Positions 1 to 12,163 of a DNA stretch of 64,000 nucleotides are shown in pieces. Position 1 is the first letter of the stretch, and each line of letters starts with the position of its first letter. Position numbers and translations under genes: made by a program. The stretch covers positions 30,760,544 to 30,824,543 of the forward strand of contig OZ023209.1 in assembly GCA_963995525.1 (NCBI GenBank), given 5' to 3'. Source of the DNA: Escarpia spicata. Taxonomy: Eukaryota; Annelida; Polychaeta; Sabellida; Siboglinidae. The notes under the pieces were generated by a model that had not been told where the DNA came from, made no database searches, and saw nothing but the letters and a program-made list of their open reading frames with translations.

Positions 1-612
1 TTTGACAAGTACAAGTATTATTTTGTATTCTAAGTACTCAAGTCATGTACTTGAAAGGTACTTTATATTTTGACAAGTACAAGTATTATTTTGTATTCTA
101 AGTACTCAAGTCATGTACTTGAAAGGTACTTTATATTTTGACAAGTACAAGTATTATTTTGTATTCTAAGTACTCAAGTCATGTACTTGAAAGGTACTTT
201 ATATTTTGACAAGTACAAGTATTATTTTGTATTCTAAGTACTCAAGTCATGTACTTGAAAGGTACTTTATATTTTGACAAGTACAAGTATTATTTTGTAT
301 TCTAAGTACTCAAGTCATGTACTTGAAAGGTACTTTATATTTTGACAAGTACAAGTATTATTTTGTATTCTAAGTACTCAAGTCATGTACTTGAAAGGTA
401 CTTTATATTTTGACAAGTACAAGTATTATTTTGTATTCTAAGTACTCAAGTCATGTACTTGAAAGGTACTTTATATTTTGACAAGTACAAGTATTATTTT
501 GTATTCTAAGTACTCAAGTCATGTACTTGAAAGGTACTTTATATTTTGACAAGTACAAGTATTATTTTGTATTCTAAGTACTCAAGTCATGTACTTGAAA
601 AGCACTTTATAT
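1..612. repeat. 68-bp tandem repeat, 9 copies
   Basis: Nine head-to-tail copies of a 68-bp unit start at 1, 69, 137, 205, 273, 341, 409, 477 and 545. They are essentially identical; only the last shows a visible change (GGTACT to AGCACT near 601). The array is cut by the window edge, so its true length is unknown. The unit is itself built from short inverted words (GTACTT/AAGTAC). No coding potential. Confidence 0.97.
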
Positions 613-2817
613 TTTGACAAGTACAACTGACCGAGTACAAATATTTATTATTTTAAAAACTGAACAAAATGTACTTAAGTACAGGTACAAGTACATGACC
701 CCTACCAACCCCAGACCATGACAATGTTACAGACGGCTTTCCTGTAACAAGGATTGCTTTGATTGTGGACAAACTAGTTACTGGTTACTTGAATACAGCA
801 GTTCACACATCAGTAAGCTGCTTATCCATTCAACTGGAAAGTGCTGACCCAGAGTGTTGTTGAAAGCAGAATTAACAATTCCTAGCCGCTTAGTCACTGA
901 AAGTGTTGCATTATTGAGCAGAAGGCTTCATTGAATGAGGCCTTTGTGTACTCTGGGAATAGAGCACCTCTAGGTAACAAATGAACTGGTTGCTAGGCAA
1001 CAGAACACAAACAAATCTCAAACTGGATATTAGAACATGTGATACGCAAACGAGAGTAGATCTTAGAGTTCACAGCCTTCACTTGCGTGATGCATGATTC
1101 TGTCGACAACTAAACTCTCTATCAATGACTAAATACAGTGCTTCATGACTCTGCCGACAACTAAAGAGTACTCTGTATAGATACTGCTATATGACTCTAT
1201 CGACAACTAAACACAATTTGTCTACACCCCTTTGTTTACAACAACAAAAATCTACGTAAATCTATCCACAACTAAACACAGCTCTACACCACTCTGTCGA
1301 CAACTAAACAAAACTCTGCATGACACTGTATCTGACATGCTGGAGACGTGCTTGCAGTGATTGTGGAGGGGTGATAAGCACCTTATCATGACACCGCCTG
1401 ACCTGTCGTGATGACCCCCGCACGAAGGACGAGGTGGGGTCACGAAGATGGATGTATGCACACCCAAGTGAACAAAACTGGAAACAAAACAACAGGATTT
1501 TTCTATGTTAGTGTTATATGCATTCACACCTGTTCGCCTTCCTCTTTTTATGTTCTGTGGCTGTACTGCACTGTAAATTGCTAATGATTTTTTGCTCAGA
1601 AAGACATATATTATCTGGCAAGATCTTGTGCAGGCCTTCTGTGCCACACGGCGCGAAGAGGATAAGTACGTTGAGTGTGATATAATATCATGAATGTGAG
1701 ATACCAGGTAATGTTACAAAGCATTTCAAATTCATGCAACATATCGCGTAATATGTTCGTCAAGGATGCATATATGATATGGGCCAGTCATAGTCTGTTC
1801 GATGTCGCAGAAAATGCGTCATGTGCACAAGGATAAGAACGTTGGCGTTTAACGTTCAGTATATTATTGGAGCATTCAAAGAACATTTCATCAAACAAAT
1901 ATTGCATTAACCAGCATGTCCAGCGACAATGTCTGTCGGAGTGTCTGCCTCTTTCACAATATTGTTTTGAAATCGTCTGATCTTCCCGACTCCATCTGCT
2001 AGTTTTGCTTTCTAAGTGTTTTAGATACAATCTGAATGTTTTGTGAGCACAGTAATCAAATTGTGACAACTTTAAGGCTTATTTTTAAAATGAAATTCGG
2101 AAGTTAGTTCACTTTTAATATTTTTATTCTAGTATATTATTAAATATTATTTATTTTGATAAATATTAATAAATGAAGAATAGATGTTGATTCAAGATAA
2201 GCAATATTCGCATTTATTTACTGTCATCAGTAAAGGATATTCTTGCAATAACATTATAAGGCACACTTAATTATCTATGTCACCATCAAGGCAGAAATGT
2301 AGTGCATAAAATTGTTTGAAAGAATGAGATAGATCAGTCACACAACAGTGATAATTAAGCACCAATGACATTTCAAAGAAAACTGACACACCCAGTTCTG
2401 TGGCTTTGAAATGAAATTGGATCAGCAACAGGACCATTCTTCTGTTGATATACTGACATGCCACATTCAGCAAATACCAGAATAGATTTGGCAGACGGCT
2501 GATGAAACAAATAGAACACATGGGATAATACCTATCTGACATACAAGTGTTAAAATGATTATAATTGGTTGGCAGCACAACTTGGTACTTATTACACCCC
2601 ATAGGATCGGCCCGTGCAAGGCATGAGTGAGTGTGTACAATAATTGTAGATTTCTTCTTCAAGATATTGTTCTGCATGCCTTGTGTATTGTCCAAAAAAT
2701 GCAGACCAGTTATTTTGCTGTTGGACCAGCAATATTTGGAAGTTGCTTGTCCGACTGATTAAAACATCTTGATGGTCAAGGTAGACCACTGGTAGTACCT
2801 GGTACCGAGCCACAGAT
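613..2817. other. Intergenic or intronic DNA, no gene recognised
   Basis: AT-rich sequence without a recognisable gene. Between about 1099 and 1310 the word CGACAACTAAA recurs about four times, with one variant (CCACAACTAAA), at irregular spacing, usually after TCTGT or TCTAT. This may be the remnant of a decayed tandem repeat. Open frames here are short and low-scoring. Confidence 0.5.
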
Positions 2818-2900
2818 AGGTCGGCACCAGGGTTTGAACCACAGTTCCTCCGACTGACAGTCTAGCATTCTGACCATTCGACCACTGTGCCCCGCTGTAT
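2818..2900 (-). repeat. tRNA-derived SINE head
   Basis: Read on the minus strand, this stretch has the layout of a tRNA: a box A-like TGGTCGAATGG, an anticodon-like loop CTGTCAG, and a box B-like GGTTCAAACC, with partly pairing ends (GGGGCAC and GTGCCGA). The T stem is mismatched, so a functional tRNA is unlikely. A tRNA-derived SINE or tRNA pseudogene fits best. The flank at 2760-2817 would be the SINE body. Confidence 0.5.
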
Positions 2901-3184
2901 GGTAATTTTTAATGTTATTAGTTTCTTGTTCACATTAATGTGGTGATCTCTGTACAGTGGAATATCCCACCGTAGCTTTGACACAAATCTTTCTTAGACC
3001 TGCCAAATCGGCAGGTAGAGCCGAGGCTGTGTACAACTGTCATACTACTGGTAGGCACCACTCCTCTAGCAAGACTTACTGGGGCGTTAACTGGGTCATG
3101 CATAGAGGGTATATGCATAATATATATATAATAATGTTTACCATCTACGTGGACACACATTACAACAGGCAGATGAGATAAAAA

Positions 3185-3720
3185 ACCTAGGCCTGACTAT
3201 AGTATATCTGATGACCTGAGATGGAACTGACATGTCAGCAAGACCACAAACAAAGTAAATGGTGTTCTTGGATTCCTCCGGAGAAACCTGTGCATCACCA
3301 GCCATACCATCAAGTAGTTGGCCCACACAAGCCTTGTCAGACCTCATGTTGAGCAGAGATGTGCTGCCAGGTATGTTACCAAATGCTATATCTGGAACAA
3401 GTGTAACAAAGATAGTGGAAGACCTAGCATGGCCACAACTTCAGACAAGACGTAAACAAACCAGACTCAAACTACTAACCAATGGAATAAACGGGAAAAT
3501 TGAGCTGAACATTGCCGCCAATCTACCAACAAAGCAGCACACACACAACACCAGAGAAAACAAGAACAAATACACACAACCATACCCCTGAACGAAATTA
3601 CACGCTGACTCTTTCTGGCCACGCACATGTAGACAGTGGAACGAAACTCCATGTCCCTTGTTGAATTAAAATGTAAATCTCCTAGGTACTCCACAGACTC
3701 ACAATCTGTAAAAGAGCTTG
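3185..3720 (+). pseudogene. Non-LTR reverse transcriptase, C-terminal remnant
   Basis: Conceptual translation across several frames gives the usual C-terminal end of a jockey/CR1-type reverse transcriptase: a GLTIS...DLRWN segment, then GVLGFLRRNL, then SLVRPH, then ETRRKQTRLKLL-like and NGKIE-like words, and finally a segment ending near SPRYSTDS. Stops and frame changes interrupt it and the catalytic palm is absent, so it is a 5'-truncated dead copy. The family assignment (CR1/jockey superfamily) comes from these motif words only. Confidence 0.7.
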
Positions 3721-4971
3721 AAACCCCTTCTTTGAGTAGTCACCCAGTGTTAAGGTAGTGGGGGCTGGTATCATGTCAGTTGATTTCTTTACTTTTTTCT
3801 TTGATATTCTAGTGATATTATGAGATTAAACAACGTTACTTTCTGTAGCTGGATACAATATCTGTTTGCTATGTAAGTTCATTGGTGTAGATTCTCTCCG
3901 GTGGGTTGCAATTTATATAATTATTCTGAAAACGAGCCAAAGCTCTGCGAAATCTCGCCAGCTTTTAGGCCCATTCGCATTCGTTGTTTTGATTAAAATT
4001 GGATTCATATGGAACCGTAAGATAACTGCTTGTTCCTCTGTGATAACTAGTGTTTGTATTATCGGAATATCGCAAAATAATTCATTCTGACGCTCGTTTC
4101 GACACAAAAGCTATCCTTGTAAACACAGACCCGGGAATATGGAATTTCTCTGGGGGGCAGACATATGGTTCACATATTGTTGTCTGTGGTGAAACATTTT
4201 CAACAGCACTCCCCCCCCGTCTTCCGATATCACACTCGAGCCAACGCAGACAGAAGCTGAAGTTACAGCAGTGAACATTTGTTCAACAGCAACCCCCCCC
4301 CCCGTCTTCCGATGTCACAGTCGAGCGAACCGAGACAGGACAGCCACAAGGAAGATCTGAAGATATGCAGCGGCAAACATTTTTCAATGGTACTGAAGCT
4401 CAGTTAGTCCCCCCCCCAATATGAATTTAGTTCCCACGTCACTGCTTGTAAACATGCAAGGGGTCGGCCTGATGCGAGTGTATGTTGTCTGTGACGTCAC
4501 ATCTCGGCATCCCGAAAAGCATGCACAAAATATGCATATTTGAAAAAGTCTGGATGCACAGCGTGAATTATAGACGTTATGTCCCAAGTCGCTTATGTCC
4601 CAATCTGTGGACGATATGTCTCAAAAAAGGAGCATTATGTCCCAAAAAAGACAATTTGTACTGTTCGTTGTAAATGATAATAAATGTCAGTTATGTTTAA
4701 AATTCGTTGTTCTGATCAAATAGGTATATATATTTTAAGCTTTGTAGCCAAAAATCTGCGGACATCGCTATCGTTTCTAACATCAGTGTTCATGTCATTC
4801 GCTAGGTGGCGCCCTAATTTTGCTTCGACTCGTAATGAAATGCCCCACTGCCTGAATGTACGAAACATACTCGCAATGCTCCAATTACATGATTGGAATG
4901 CTCCAACGGCGTGGTTGCAATGCAATGCACCACTTTTGGTCGGAATGCACCACTCATTATAATATTGTCAA

Positions 4972-4973
<2 letters not shown>
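3721..4973. other. Intergenic DNA with a ~90-bp tandem duplication
   Basis: No gene recognised. A C-run followed by GTCTTCCGAT and a TCGAG segment occurs twice in tandem (about 4193-4277 and 4278-4385), diverged. Around 4575-4655 the phrase TATGTCCCAA recurs three times. Related words occur in inverted orientation near 7600-7725. Confidence 0.45.
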
Positions 4974-5054
<81 letters not shown>

Positions 5055-5065
5055 TGTGTGTGTGT
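4974..5065. repeat. (TG)n microsatellite
   Basis: About 90 bp of nearly pure TG dinucleotide repeat. The Cys-Val and His-Thr open frames through it are artefacts of the repeat. Confidence 0.98.
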
Positions 5066-8000
5066 ATACATATAAATCAACTGTATATATTCAACTATTA
5101 TATATTAAATGTCTAATAAAGAGATAACAATTATTGGTTCGTGGACTTCATTTCTATACATTCGTGAAAGTAAACTCTTTTGTTTTTGCATACATGTGTG
5201 TTACATATAAAAATGATATCAGTACTTATATTACCCTGAAATTGTAACATTATCCTGAAATCATGTCCTTTCCTTTGATTTGTTTGCATCTTTGATTTGT
5301 TTGTTTTATTTGTTTAGGGTACCCCATAATTACAATACACCTTTCTAACATATCTAAAATCAGCACTTATGTTACCCTGAAATGTTTCAATTACCATGAA
5401 ATGATTATAATGTCCTTTTAATTGTCATAGTAATCAACGTCCTATACTCTTGCATTGTGTTATTGAGCTTATTTTTTCTTGGTTTGGGTTTGCGTGGGTT
5501 AAGAATATTTGGAGGCTATCGTAATTGGCTTCACAACACCTGCTTTGCTTTGTCTGGCAGGGGGTTTCAAGTAGTCTATCCTTTGATTTGTGCATGTTAA
5601 GGATTTGCAGGCAGGAGTAATTGGCTTGATACTCTTGTATTGCCTCACTGAGCAGATCTTTTTGTTTGAATAACAGCATTGTAGACCTAATTGCATTGAA
5701 ACAAAGCATCCATGATCAACAGTATCTGACTGAAGTTGGTTTACATTTGCGTTTGATTATGAGAAGGCCTACATGGATAATCAAGTACTTACTAACTCGC
5801 ACTCGAATGCTTTGGATAGAAGTTAGAGGAACTGACCAGATCTGGTGTGTCAGATTTGTGTTAGAATCGTCTAATGTTACATTCTCAATAAGAAGTTTAA
5901 AACCTTGTTGAAAACACAACATTCTAGTTGGATAGGCTGCACCATTTTCATGGATAAACTGACATCACGCGTTCCTACTCTTCCCTGTTAATTATGTTAG
6001 ACACTTGCAATTTTGAGACCATATTTTGGTTTAACCACTGACTAGTTTTTAATTCTTTTAAATGCCCATGCTCAAAAAGATTAATTTTTTGGTTTCCCTT
6101 TATTTAAAGTGCATGATAGTTTAATGGCTTAACTACAAATGTGCTCAACACCTACTCAGTGAAAGAAACAACTTCTGTTATTCATTAGAAAGCCAATTAC
6201 TCCTGGTGTGTGAGTTAATGGCCTTCACACATTCCCAACAAACACAATGGGACCAATTGTTACTTGTTAATACATAGAGCACAAAGTTAACAAATGGGAT
6301 TCCTAACAACTGTTTTTCATCTTGTCACTGCTCCTACAGGTGCAAGTTCCACCCACTTATTCTTGTGATTGCTTAATTCATTCAAACCAACAATGATGCA
6401 GAAACGACTCAAACCAAGCAGGCTGAACTGAAATGGCTGTAGCTCTCCTACGAGTGCGCTGACCAGACAATCAGCACATCGGACTACTTGCGGCAGTGCG
6501 CCAACTTAGCCGACCATGTGGAGGAGTAGCTCTGAGTGTGCTCCAGGATGTGGATGGGTGGAGTTTGTAGGAGGATTGTAGAGAGTGACATACCAAAGAG
6601 CGAACGAGTTGTTATAGCTGAGACATTATTGTTGTGAATAAAACAAAGATATGTCTTATTATATATACATGTGATGAGTACAATATATATTTATGTAATA
6701 CTACAAGGCTTAATCTGATATATAACATTATTTTTAAACATTGTTTGGTACTGTCTGCATGATAGGTATGCTGTTTAGTAGTTACTTGGTGTGGGAATAT
6801 ATATTTTTTTTATAAAACCTAGATGTTATTTTACTACCGAGATCACAGAACCAGATTATAGACGTTGACTAAGTAGGCAAGTCTTATTTCTTTTGTTCGA
6901 ATACAACTTTTAATGACAAGCCTAATACACTGTATTGTTGTGTTACTGGAGGAGAATAGACATTCATCAACATGTTCTTCTTAGATACGTTTGCATTCCA
7001 TGCGATACTTTCTGTGCGCTAACTTCTATTTCCTGTTTTTTGATAATTTTGTCTCGCTAGCGAACATATGATTTGCAAAAAGAGGGCAACATTGGCTACT
7101 GCTGCAACAATTGTGGTTTGGAACCGTTTCTACGATTTCAAACAGTGGCACTGTTCATGGGATGTTAGGGCTAAGATTGACATTTTCTTATACAAATTAG
7201 CTAAGATATGGTTGCTAAATAAATTAATTTAGTGTGCATTAATACGTCGAGTATATTGCTGTTATATAAATATAAGTGATACGTTATGGTCAAGACATTT
7301 CAGCATGTCATATAATGTTGTCATCTGCAAATAATCACATGTATGCATGCTTTATTAGTTAATAAAAATAATAAAACTCCATCCGGATTTCATATTACAT
7401 TACTGCTTTGTGTTTAGTTGTGGAACGACCGAGTTGTATTTAGCAAATCAAATCTGCATTATTGTTTTTTTTATTTCACGATGATGGGCGATAATAAGTC
7501 ATGTCTAAAACGCGCCGATATTCCGCAGAGTGCAAACATTATCGCAAACAACCACCCATTTTGTGTTACGTTTGTGAATAAAAACAAAAAAAAGTAAAAT
7601 AAATTTGGGACAAATCGTCCAAGCGTTTTCGGACATACCTCTCCAAATTTAGTACATATCGTCTAGAATATATGTGACTTGAGACATACATACATAACGT
7701 CCATAGGTCCACAGCGTAAAATGTGGAATTTCTAATTCATTGAATTTTGTTGCATGGTGGACATGGAAATATATAGCAGGATGTAATATAATATATAATA
7801 TGAATTCAAGCAATGTGTGTTTTTATTCCCTTTAAGTACTTAAAATCAGGTAAGGGACGTGCCCAAATAGAAGCAACACCACTGGCCGAAAACATGCTTT
7901 GGCATGTTGTTACAGTAATATGCAGTATTGCAAACAGAAACTATGTTCAGTGTTCTATTGTAATATGTAGTTAATGTATTGTAGGCCACTACTCAACTGT

Positions 8001-8131
8001 CCTAAGACGTATTGTACGTGAAATCGTGTCAGAAAATGCGTCGATCACGGTCTAAGACTAAGGCCGAGAAGCATATTGAACGAAATAAAGCATTTTTCGG
8101 TAAACTAACACTGCCTCGACTTGGTACTTAC
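5066..8131. other. AT-rich DNA, probably first intron of the ceramidase gene
   Basis: This lies downstream of the minus-strand ceramidase exon and so should be its first intron, if the gene is intact. I searched by eye for the next exon (which should continue with Asn-Thr after the split Trp codon) and did not find it, so the intron probably extends beyond the left edge. Two diverged ~60-bp copies of a word containing TACCCTGAAAT occur near 5230 and 5370. Confidence 0.4.
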
Positions 8132-8264
8132 AGAACTCTGCGATGTAGTACGACACTTCGTAATTCGCCTCGCACCAGTCGATCGTTGACGTCGGCTTGC
8201 CCCAGTAGCCATCAAAGTTGATTTCAGAAAGCTGCAACACACCCGACATGTCGGACGGTGCCAT
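8132..8264 (-). CDS. Alkaline ceramidase, first coding exon
   Basis: The exon encodes 44 residues plus one base. It starts at the ATG at 8264 and ends with ...YIAEF and a lone T directly before the splice donor GTAAGT (8131-8126). The segment [17 protein letters not shown] followed by VSYYIAEF is the hallmark N-terminus of alkaline ceramidases (ACER family), where a Trp codon split by the intron follows. The family comprises multi-pass ER/Golgi membrane enzymes that hydrolyse ceramide to sphingosine and fatty acid. The first ~19 residues, before GYWG, are longer than I would expect for the family. The remaining exons are not seen and probably lie left of the window. This is the only host coding exon I can recognise. 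Which ACER paralogue it is cannot be decided from one exon. Confidence 0.85.
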
Positions 8265-9280
8265 GTTGTCGAGTCGGTTGCTACAAAGCGTGTAGACTTT
8301 AATGTAAGTTGTCGTTATTGTTGACGCGCCTAGGCCAGTGAAACTAAACGTTGCAATAAAAGCGCGTAAAGTGAAACCTAGGGCTAAGGCTAAGCCTCTA
8401 AGGCTCAGTGCTCGTTGCTATTAAAGCGCGGCGCGAGGAGCAGTGATTGCATACGGTTTCACGCGAACCGCTTATAACGGCACTGATACGTCACGCTTGG
8501 ATTGACCCAGATAATAAGATGGCCCAACTTCGCAAATAACCTGCGGCGTTGCTGGCTGACCTACCTTTGCCAACGAAAGTGGCACCAGCGTCAGCGACGG
8601 TGCTAGGGCACGGTTTACTCGCTATCTGTTGGGACCCATATGTCGTATAGAATAATTAATTAGCATGTACTGCAGACAGTTTCTAGCACGTTTTGACTTC
8701 GGCCACGCTACTCTGCGGACGCACTGGGCCCTGGAATTGGTCAGCGTGGTGACAGTGGTAACAAGTATGGCCACAGTTTGGGCTCCATCTAATCTATTTA
8801 TGCATTTTATAATGCATTAAAAATATTATCATTGTCTAATTATGCGGGCAAGGCCAAAAAGAACGAAACAGTTCCTGCTGGTTACTATCTGAACAAACGA
8901 ATAAAATTCAAATTGTTTTTTGGAAGAGGCCCCACATATAAGCCGTTCGTTGGTCCCATAGATCTATATGTTGTCTATGCAAAAGGAAGTAAAAGATGGC
9001 ACGCAGGGAATGGGAAAACCTGCCGTGTACTCACTCAGTTGGGATTTAATTCTCGTCAGTGTCCGAAAAAAACCTGCCAATGAATAGTAGATCTAGAAAA
9101 AGAAAAACTAAAGTCATTGTTTCAAAAACCAATAGTTAGGACCTAACTAAATTAGGTGTATTACCCAAAACAGTAAATACACGCACTGTGTAACATTCCA
9201 TTTTTATTGCTTGTCAGCGAATAGGTAGGATACTTTTTTTTTTAAGAAACACCGATTACGCATTTTTATCACGAAAAAGG
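8265..9280. other. Upstream region of the ceramidase exon, CpG-containing
   Basis: The sequence just upstream of the ceramidase start (about 8330-8620) is richer in CG than its surroundings and could hold the 5' UTR and promoter. No TATA box is obvious. A plus-strand open frame at 8832-9083 (83 codons, basic) matches nothing I recognise and is not called as a gene. The palindromic element begins about 1 kb upstream of the ceramidase ATG. Confidence 0.4.
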
Positions 9281-9286
9281 ACCGTA
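9281..9286. other. Target site duplication, left copy (ACCGTA)
   Basis: ACCGTA here is repeated exactly at 24282-24287, immediately outside the two ends of the palindrome. Six-bp target duplications are the rule for Maverick/Polinton insertions. Confidence 0.9.
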
Positions 9287-9816
9287 AGTAGTATAGGGGG
9301 AGATCTGGATAGGTATCCACAGCCCTTTTTGAGGAGTTTTTGGTTGATAATAGGGAGGTTTCGAAAGCCGCCCCCCTGAGCAAAGTGCGTAGTCACGTGA
9401 CCGTATGTATGTATAACGAGAGGCGCCCCCTGGCGGGTACGTTAGAGGTGACGCCTCCTAACGGGGAGTGGTGTTGTAGGTGAATGCGCGTGTATGAAAG
9501 AACTAACGAAACACAAGAGTATACGAGTGCACACGTGTTTTATTGATGAAAGATACAAGCGTATAATATGAAACCGTGTTTTATTAAACGAAGTGCATCA
9601 AGACTTGTGGGTGAGTGAACACCGCGACAGAGGTCATGAGCTTAGGGGTCAATACGACCACGCCAGCGGCTCGTGGGATGATGGTATACGACTTACGGGT
9701 GAGTGAACACCGCGTCAGAGGCCGTGAGCTTACGGGTGTGTGACCACCGCGCCATAGGCTCGAATCGTTAATGACGATGATGATGATGATAACACCTGTT
9801 CGTTAATGAAACACGG

Positions 9817-9978
9817 TTATTGCAGTTGTTTAAGCCAATCGAATACACGGCAATCGTTTGCTATCAGATCAGTGCCGAAACCTTTTACGAAATCCTTCAT
9901 GACAACTCCACGACATCGAAACATGAGATAAGCAACACAGTATTGTCCACAAACGTTAGACACGGGACTCTGTAGGTC
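9817..9978 (-). pseudogene. Adenain-like Polinton protease, C-terminal fragment
   Basis: The last 53 codons of a minus-strand frame, ending at TAA 9819-9817, match the C-terminal third of the protease encoded at 46653-47111. They share the LQS...VCGQYCV.YL block and the final VFDWLK. The oxyanion Gln and the nucleophile Cys are kept seven residues apart, as in adenain. The catalytic His and acidic residue, which lie upstream in the intact gene, are absent and replaced by repeats. It cannot be an active protease on its own. An AATAAA-type signal lies downstream near 9590. Confidence 0.8.
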
Positions 9979-10170
9979 TCTGGAACATACATTAAAACTC
10001 TCAAAGCGTATGAACGAGACGTTAAATATATGAAAACTTTGAAAATACTTCTCTGAAACATATATGAAACAGTTGAAAATGATCAAGCGAGTGGAATAAT
10101 ACAGCGATGTAACCAGACACCGCGTAGGGAACCGACACACGATAAAAGGGCAAGCTAGATCAAGAGAGAT

Positions 10171-10201
<31 letters not shown>

Positions 10202-10761
10202 ATAACCAACAAACACCACAGTTTGAAAGTTGATTATTAACATCAACGATCGATTACATCAACGAAACCATCATCATCATCATCTGTCTCCGGACACCAA
10301 TTTTCGACATCCCCCGTGTCCAAGGGGGCAACAGGGTCGGGGATCAACCCAAGGGTTTGGAGGATCAAACTGATCCCGTGTCCTCAGCAGTTCAGCCATG
10401 ACGACACAGAAAGCACATTCGTGGTAGTCGCGGAGTTCTTCTCTGGAACATATATGAAAACTTTGAAAATATCGTCTCTGAAACATATATGAAAACTTTG
10501 AAAATGATAGTATATATTGTGCGAAGTACAACCAGTGGGAATATATCAGCGATGTAACCAGACACCGCGTAGGTAGCCAACACGATAAAAGGGCAAGCTA
10601 GGGCAACAGACGAGAGAGATAAGAATGGACTATGACACAATATGTAGACATCGGCTGACGCGATCGGTAACCAGACACCGCGTAGCTAGCCGAAACGACA
10701 AGAGGACAGGCTAGGTCAACATACGCATAGATAAGAAAAGACTGTGACACAACATGTATAT

Positions 10762-10826
10762 AGTTTTGTTAGGTTTATATACGCAAATCCGATAGAGACG
10801 TTATGTCTTTTCAATCACGAGAGAGT
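10762..10826. repeat. 65-bp repeat flanking polypurine array, copy 1
   Basis: The segment AGTTTTGTTAGGTTTATATA through CAATCACGAGAGAGT recurs at 11882-11946 in the same orientation with a few changes, so it brackets the polypurine minisatellite. Mirror copies lie at 22744-22808 and 21624-21688. Confidence 0.9.
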
Positions 10827-10932
10827 GCAAAAACACGAGAAGGGACAAGACAAGCTCAAGCACAGTACACACTAGCTGAGAAGGAGGTAAAGAAAGCCAC
10901 CAAAAGAGATTTGACAAGATCAAGCACAGAAG

Positions 10933-11700
10933 GGAGACAGAGGGGGATAGGAAGGCAGAGAAGGCGAGGAAATAGAGGAGAGGGAGACAGAGGAGGATAG
11001 AAAGGCAGAGGAGGCGAAGAAAGAGAGGAGAGGGAGACAGGGCAGGATAGGAAGGCAGAGGAGGCGAGGAAAGAGAGGAGGGGAGACAGGGGAGGATAGG
11101 AAGGCAGAGAAGGCGAGGAAAGAGAGGAGAGGGAGACAGAGGAGGATAGGAAGACAGAGAAGGGGAGGAAAGAGAGGAGAGGGAGACAGAGGAAGGCAGA
11201 GAAGGCGAGGAAAGGACAGAGGAGGATAGGAAGGAAGAGAAGACGAGGAAAGACAGGAGAGGGAGACAGAGGAGGAGAGGAAGGCAGAGGAGGCGAGGAA
11301 AGAGAGGAGAGGGAGACAGAGGAGGATAGGAAGGCAGAGAAAGCGAGGAAAGAGAGGAGAGGGAGACAGAGGAGGATAGGAAGGCAGAGAAGGCGAGGAA
11401 AGAGAGGAGAGGGAGACAGAGGAGAATAGGAAGGCAGAGGAGGCGAAGAAAGAGAGGAGAGGGAGACAGAGGAGGATAGGAAGGCAGAGAAGGCGAGGGA
11501 AGTGAGGAGAGGGAGACGGGGAGGATAGGAAGGCAGAGAAGGCGAGGGAAGAGAGGAGAGGTAGACAGAGGAGGATAGGAAGTCAGAGAAGGCGAGGAAA
11601 GAGAGGAGTGGGAGATAGGGGAGGATAGGAAGGCAGAGAAGGCGAGGGAAGAGAGGGGAGGGATACAGAGGAGGATGGGAAGGCAGAGAAGGCGAGGAAA
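10933..11700. repeat. Polypurine minisatellite, ~50-bp unit (left arm)
   Basis: About 15 copies of a ~50-bp unit made almost only of A and G on the plus strand (words GGAGGATAGGAAGGCAGAG and GCGAGGAAAGAGAGGAG). The long Ser/Leu/Pro open frames through it are artefacts of its composition. Such tracts can form triplex DNA (general knowledge, not shown here). Confidence 0.95.
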
Positions 11701-11881
11701 TACTTGGGAGATCAAGCATATGTCAAGCGATAAAATACAAAGTTTGCAGCACTTACTTATTGGAGACGTATAATATTCATCTTGTCCTCGGGACATGCCT
11801 TGTCGTGAGCGCTCGCCATCTTCAGCAGTCGGAGTGAAGTTGCGTTGTTCGAAGTCGGTAGAAAGTAATATGCTCCACTAG

Positions 11882-11946
11882 AGTTTTGTTAGGTTTATAT
11901 ACGCAAACCCGATAGAGGCGTTATGGCTTTTCAATCACGAGACAGT
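11882..11946. repeat. 65-bp repeat flanking polypurine array, copy 2
   Basis: Second copy of the 65-bp segment at 10762-10826. The pair suggests that the array between them expanded inside, or was bounded by, an older duplication. Confidence 0.9.
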
Positions 11947-12163
11947 ACAGACAATGGAGTCACGAGTTGAACTCCGCTCTCTGCCCGTGCTCGTTAGCGG
12001 GTGCAGTATGAGATAAGCCGCGTGACTCGACACTCACGAGAAGCCACTACGCTACGTCCATCCATACACGTGTTCCAACTTCCAACAGTTTACTTACCAC
12101 AATTCTCATTCTTCAAACTGTCATATACATCTAGTGTCACAGGTGCTCATTAGCGGGTGCATT

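Noticed and set aside
8832..9083. 83-codon basic ORF as a gene
   Set aside because: No family recognised, no splice or promoter context; could be chance or transposon debris.
10801..11796. 331-codon Ser/Leu/Pro-rich protein (mirror at 21774-22769)
   Set aside because: It is the translation of a polypurine minisatellite; several frames are open at once and no domain is present.
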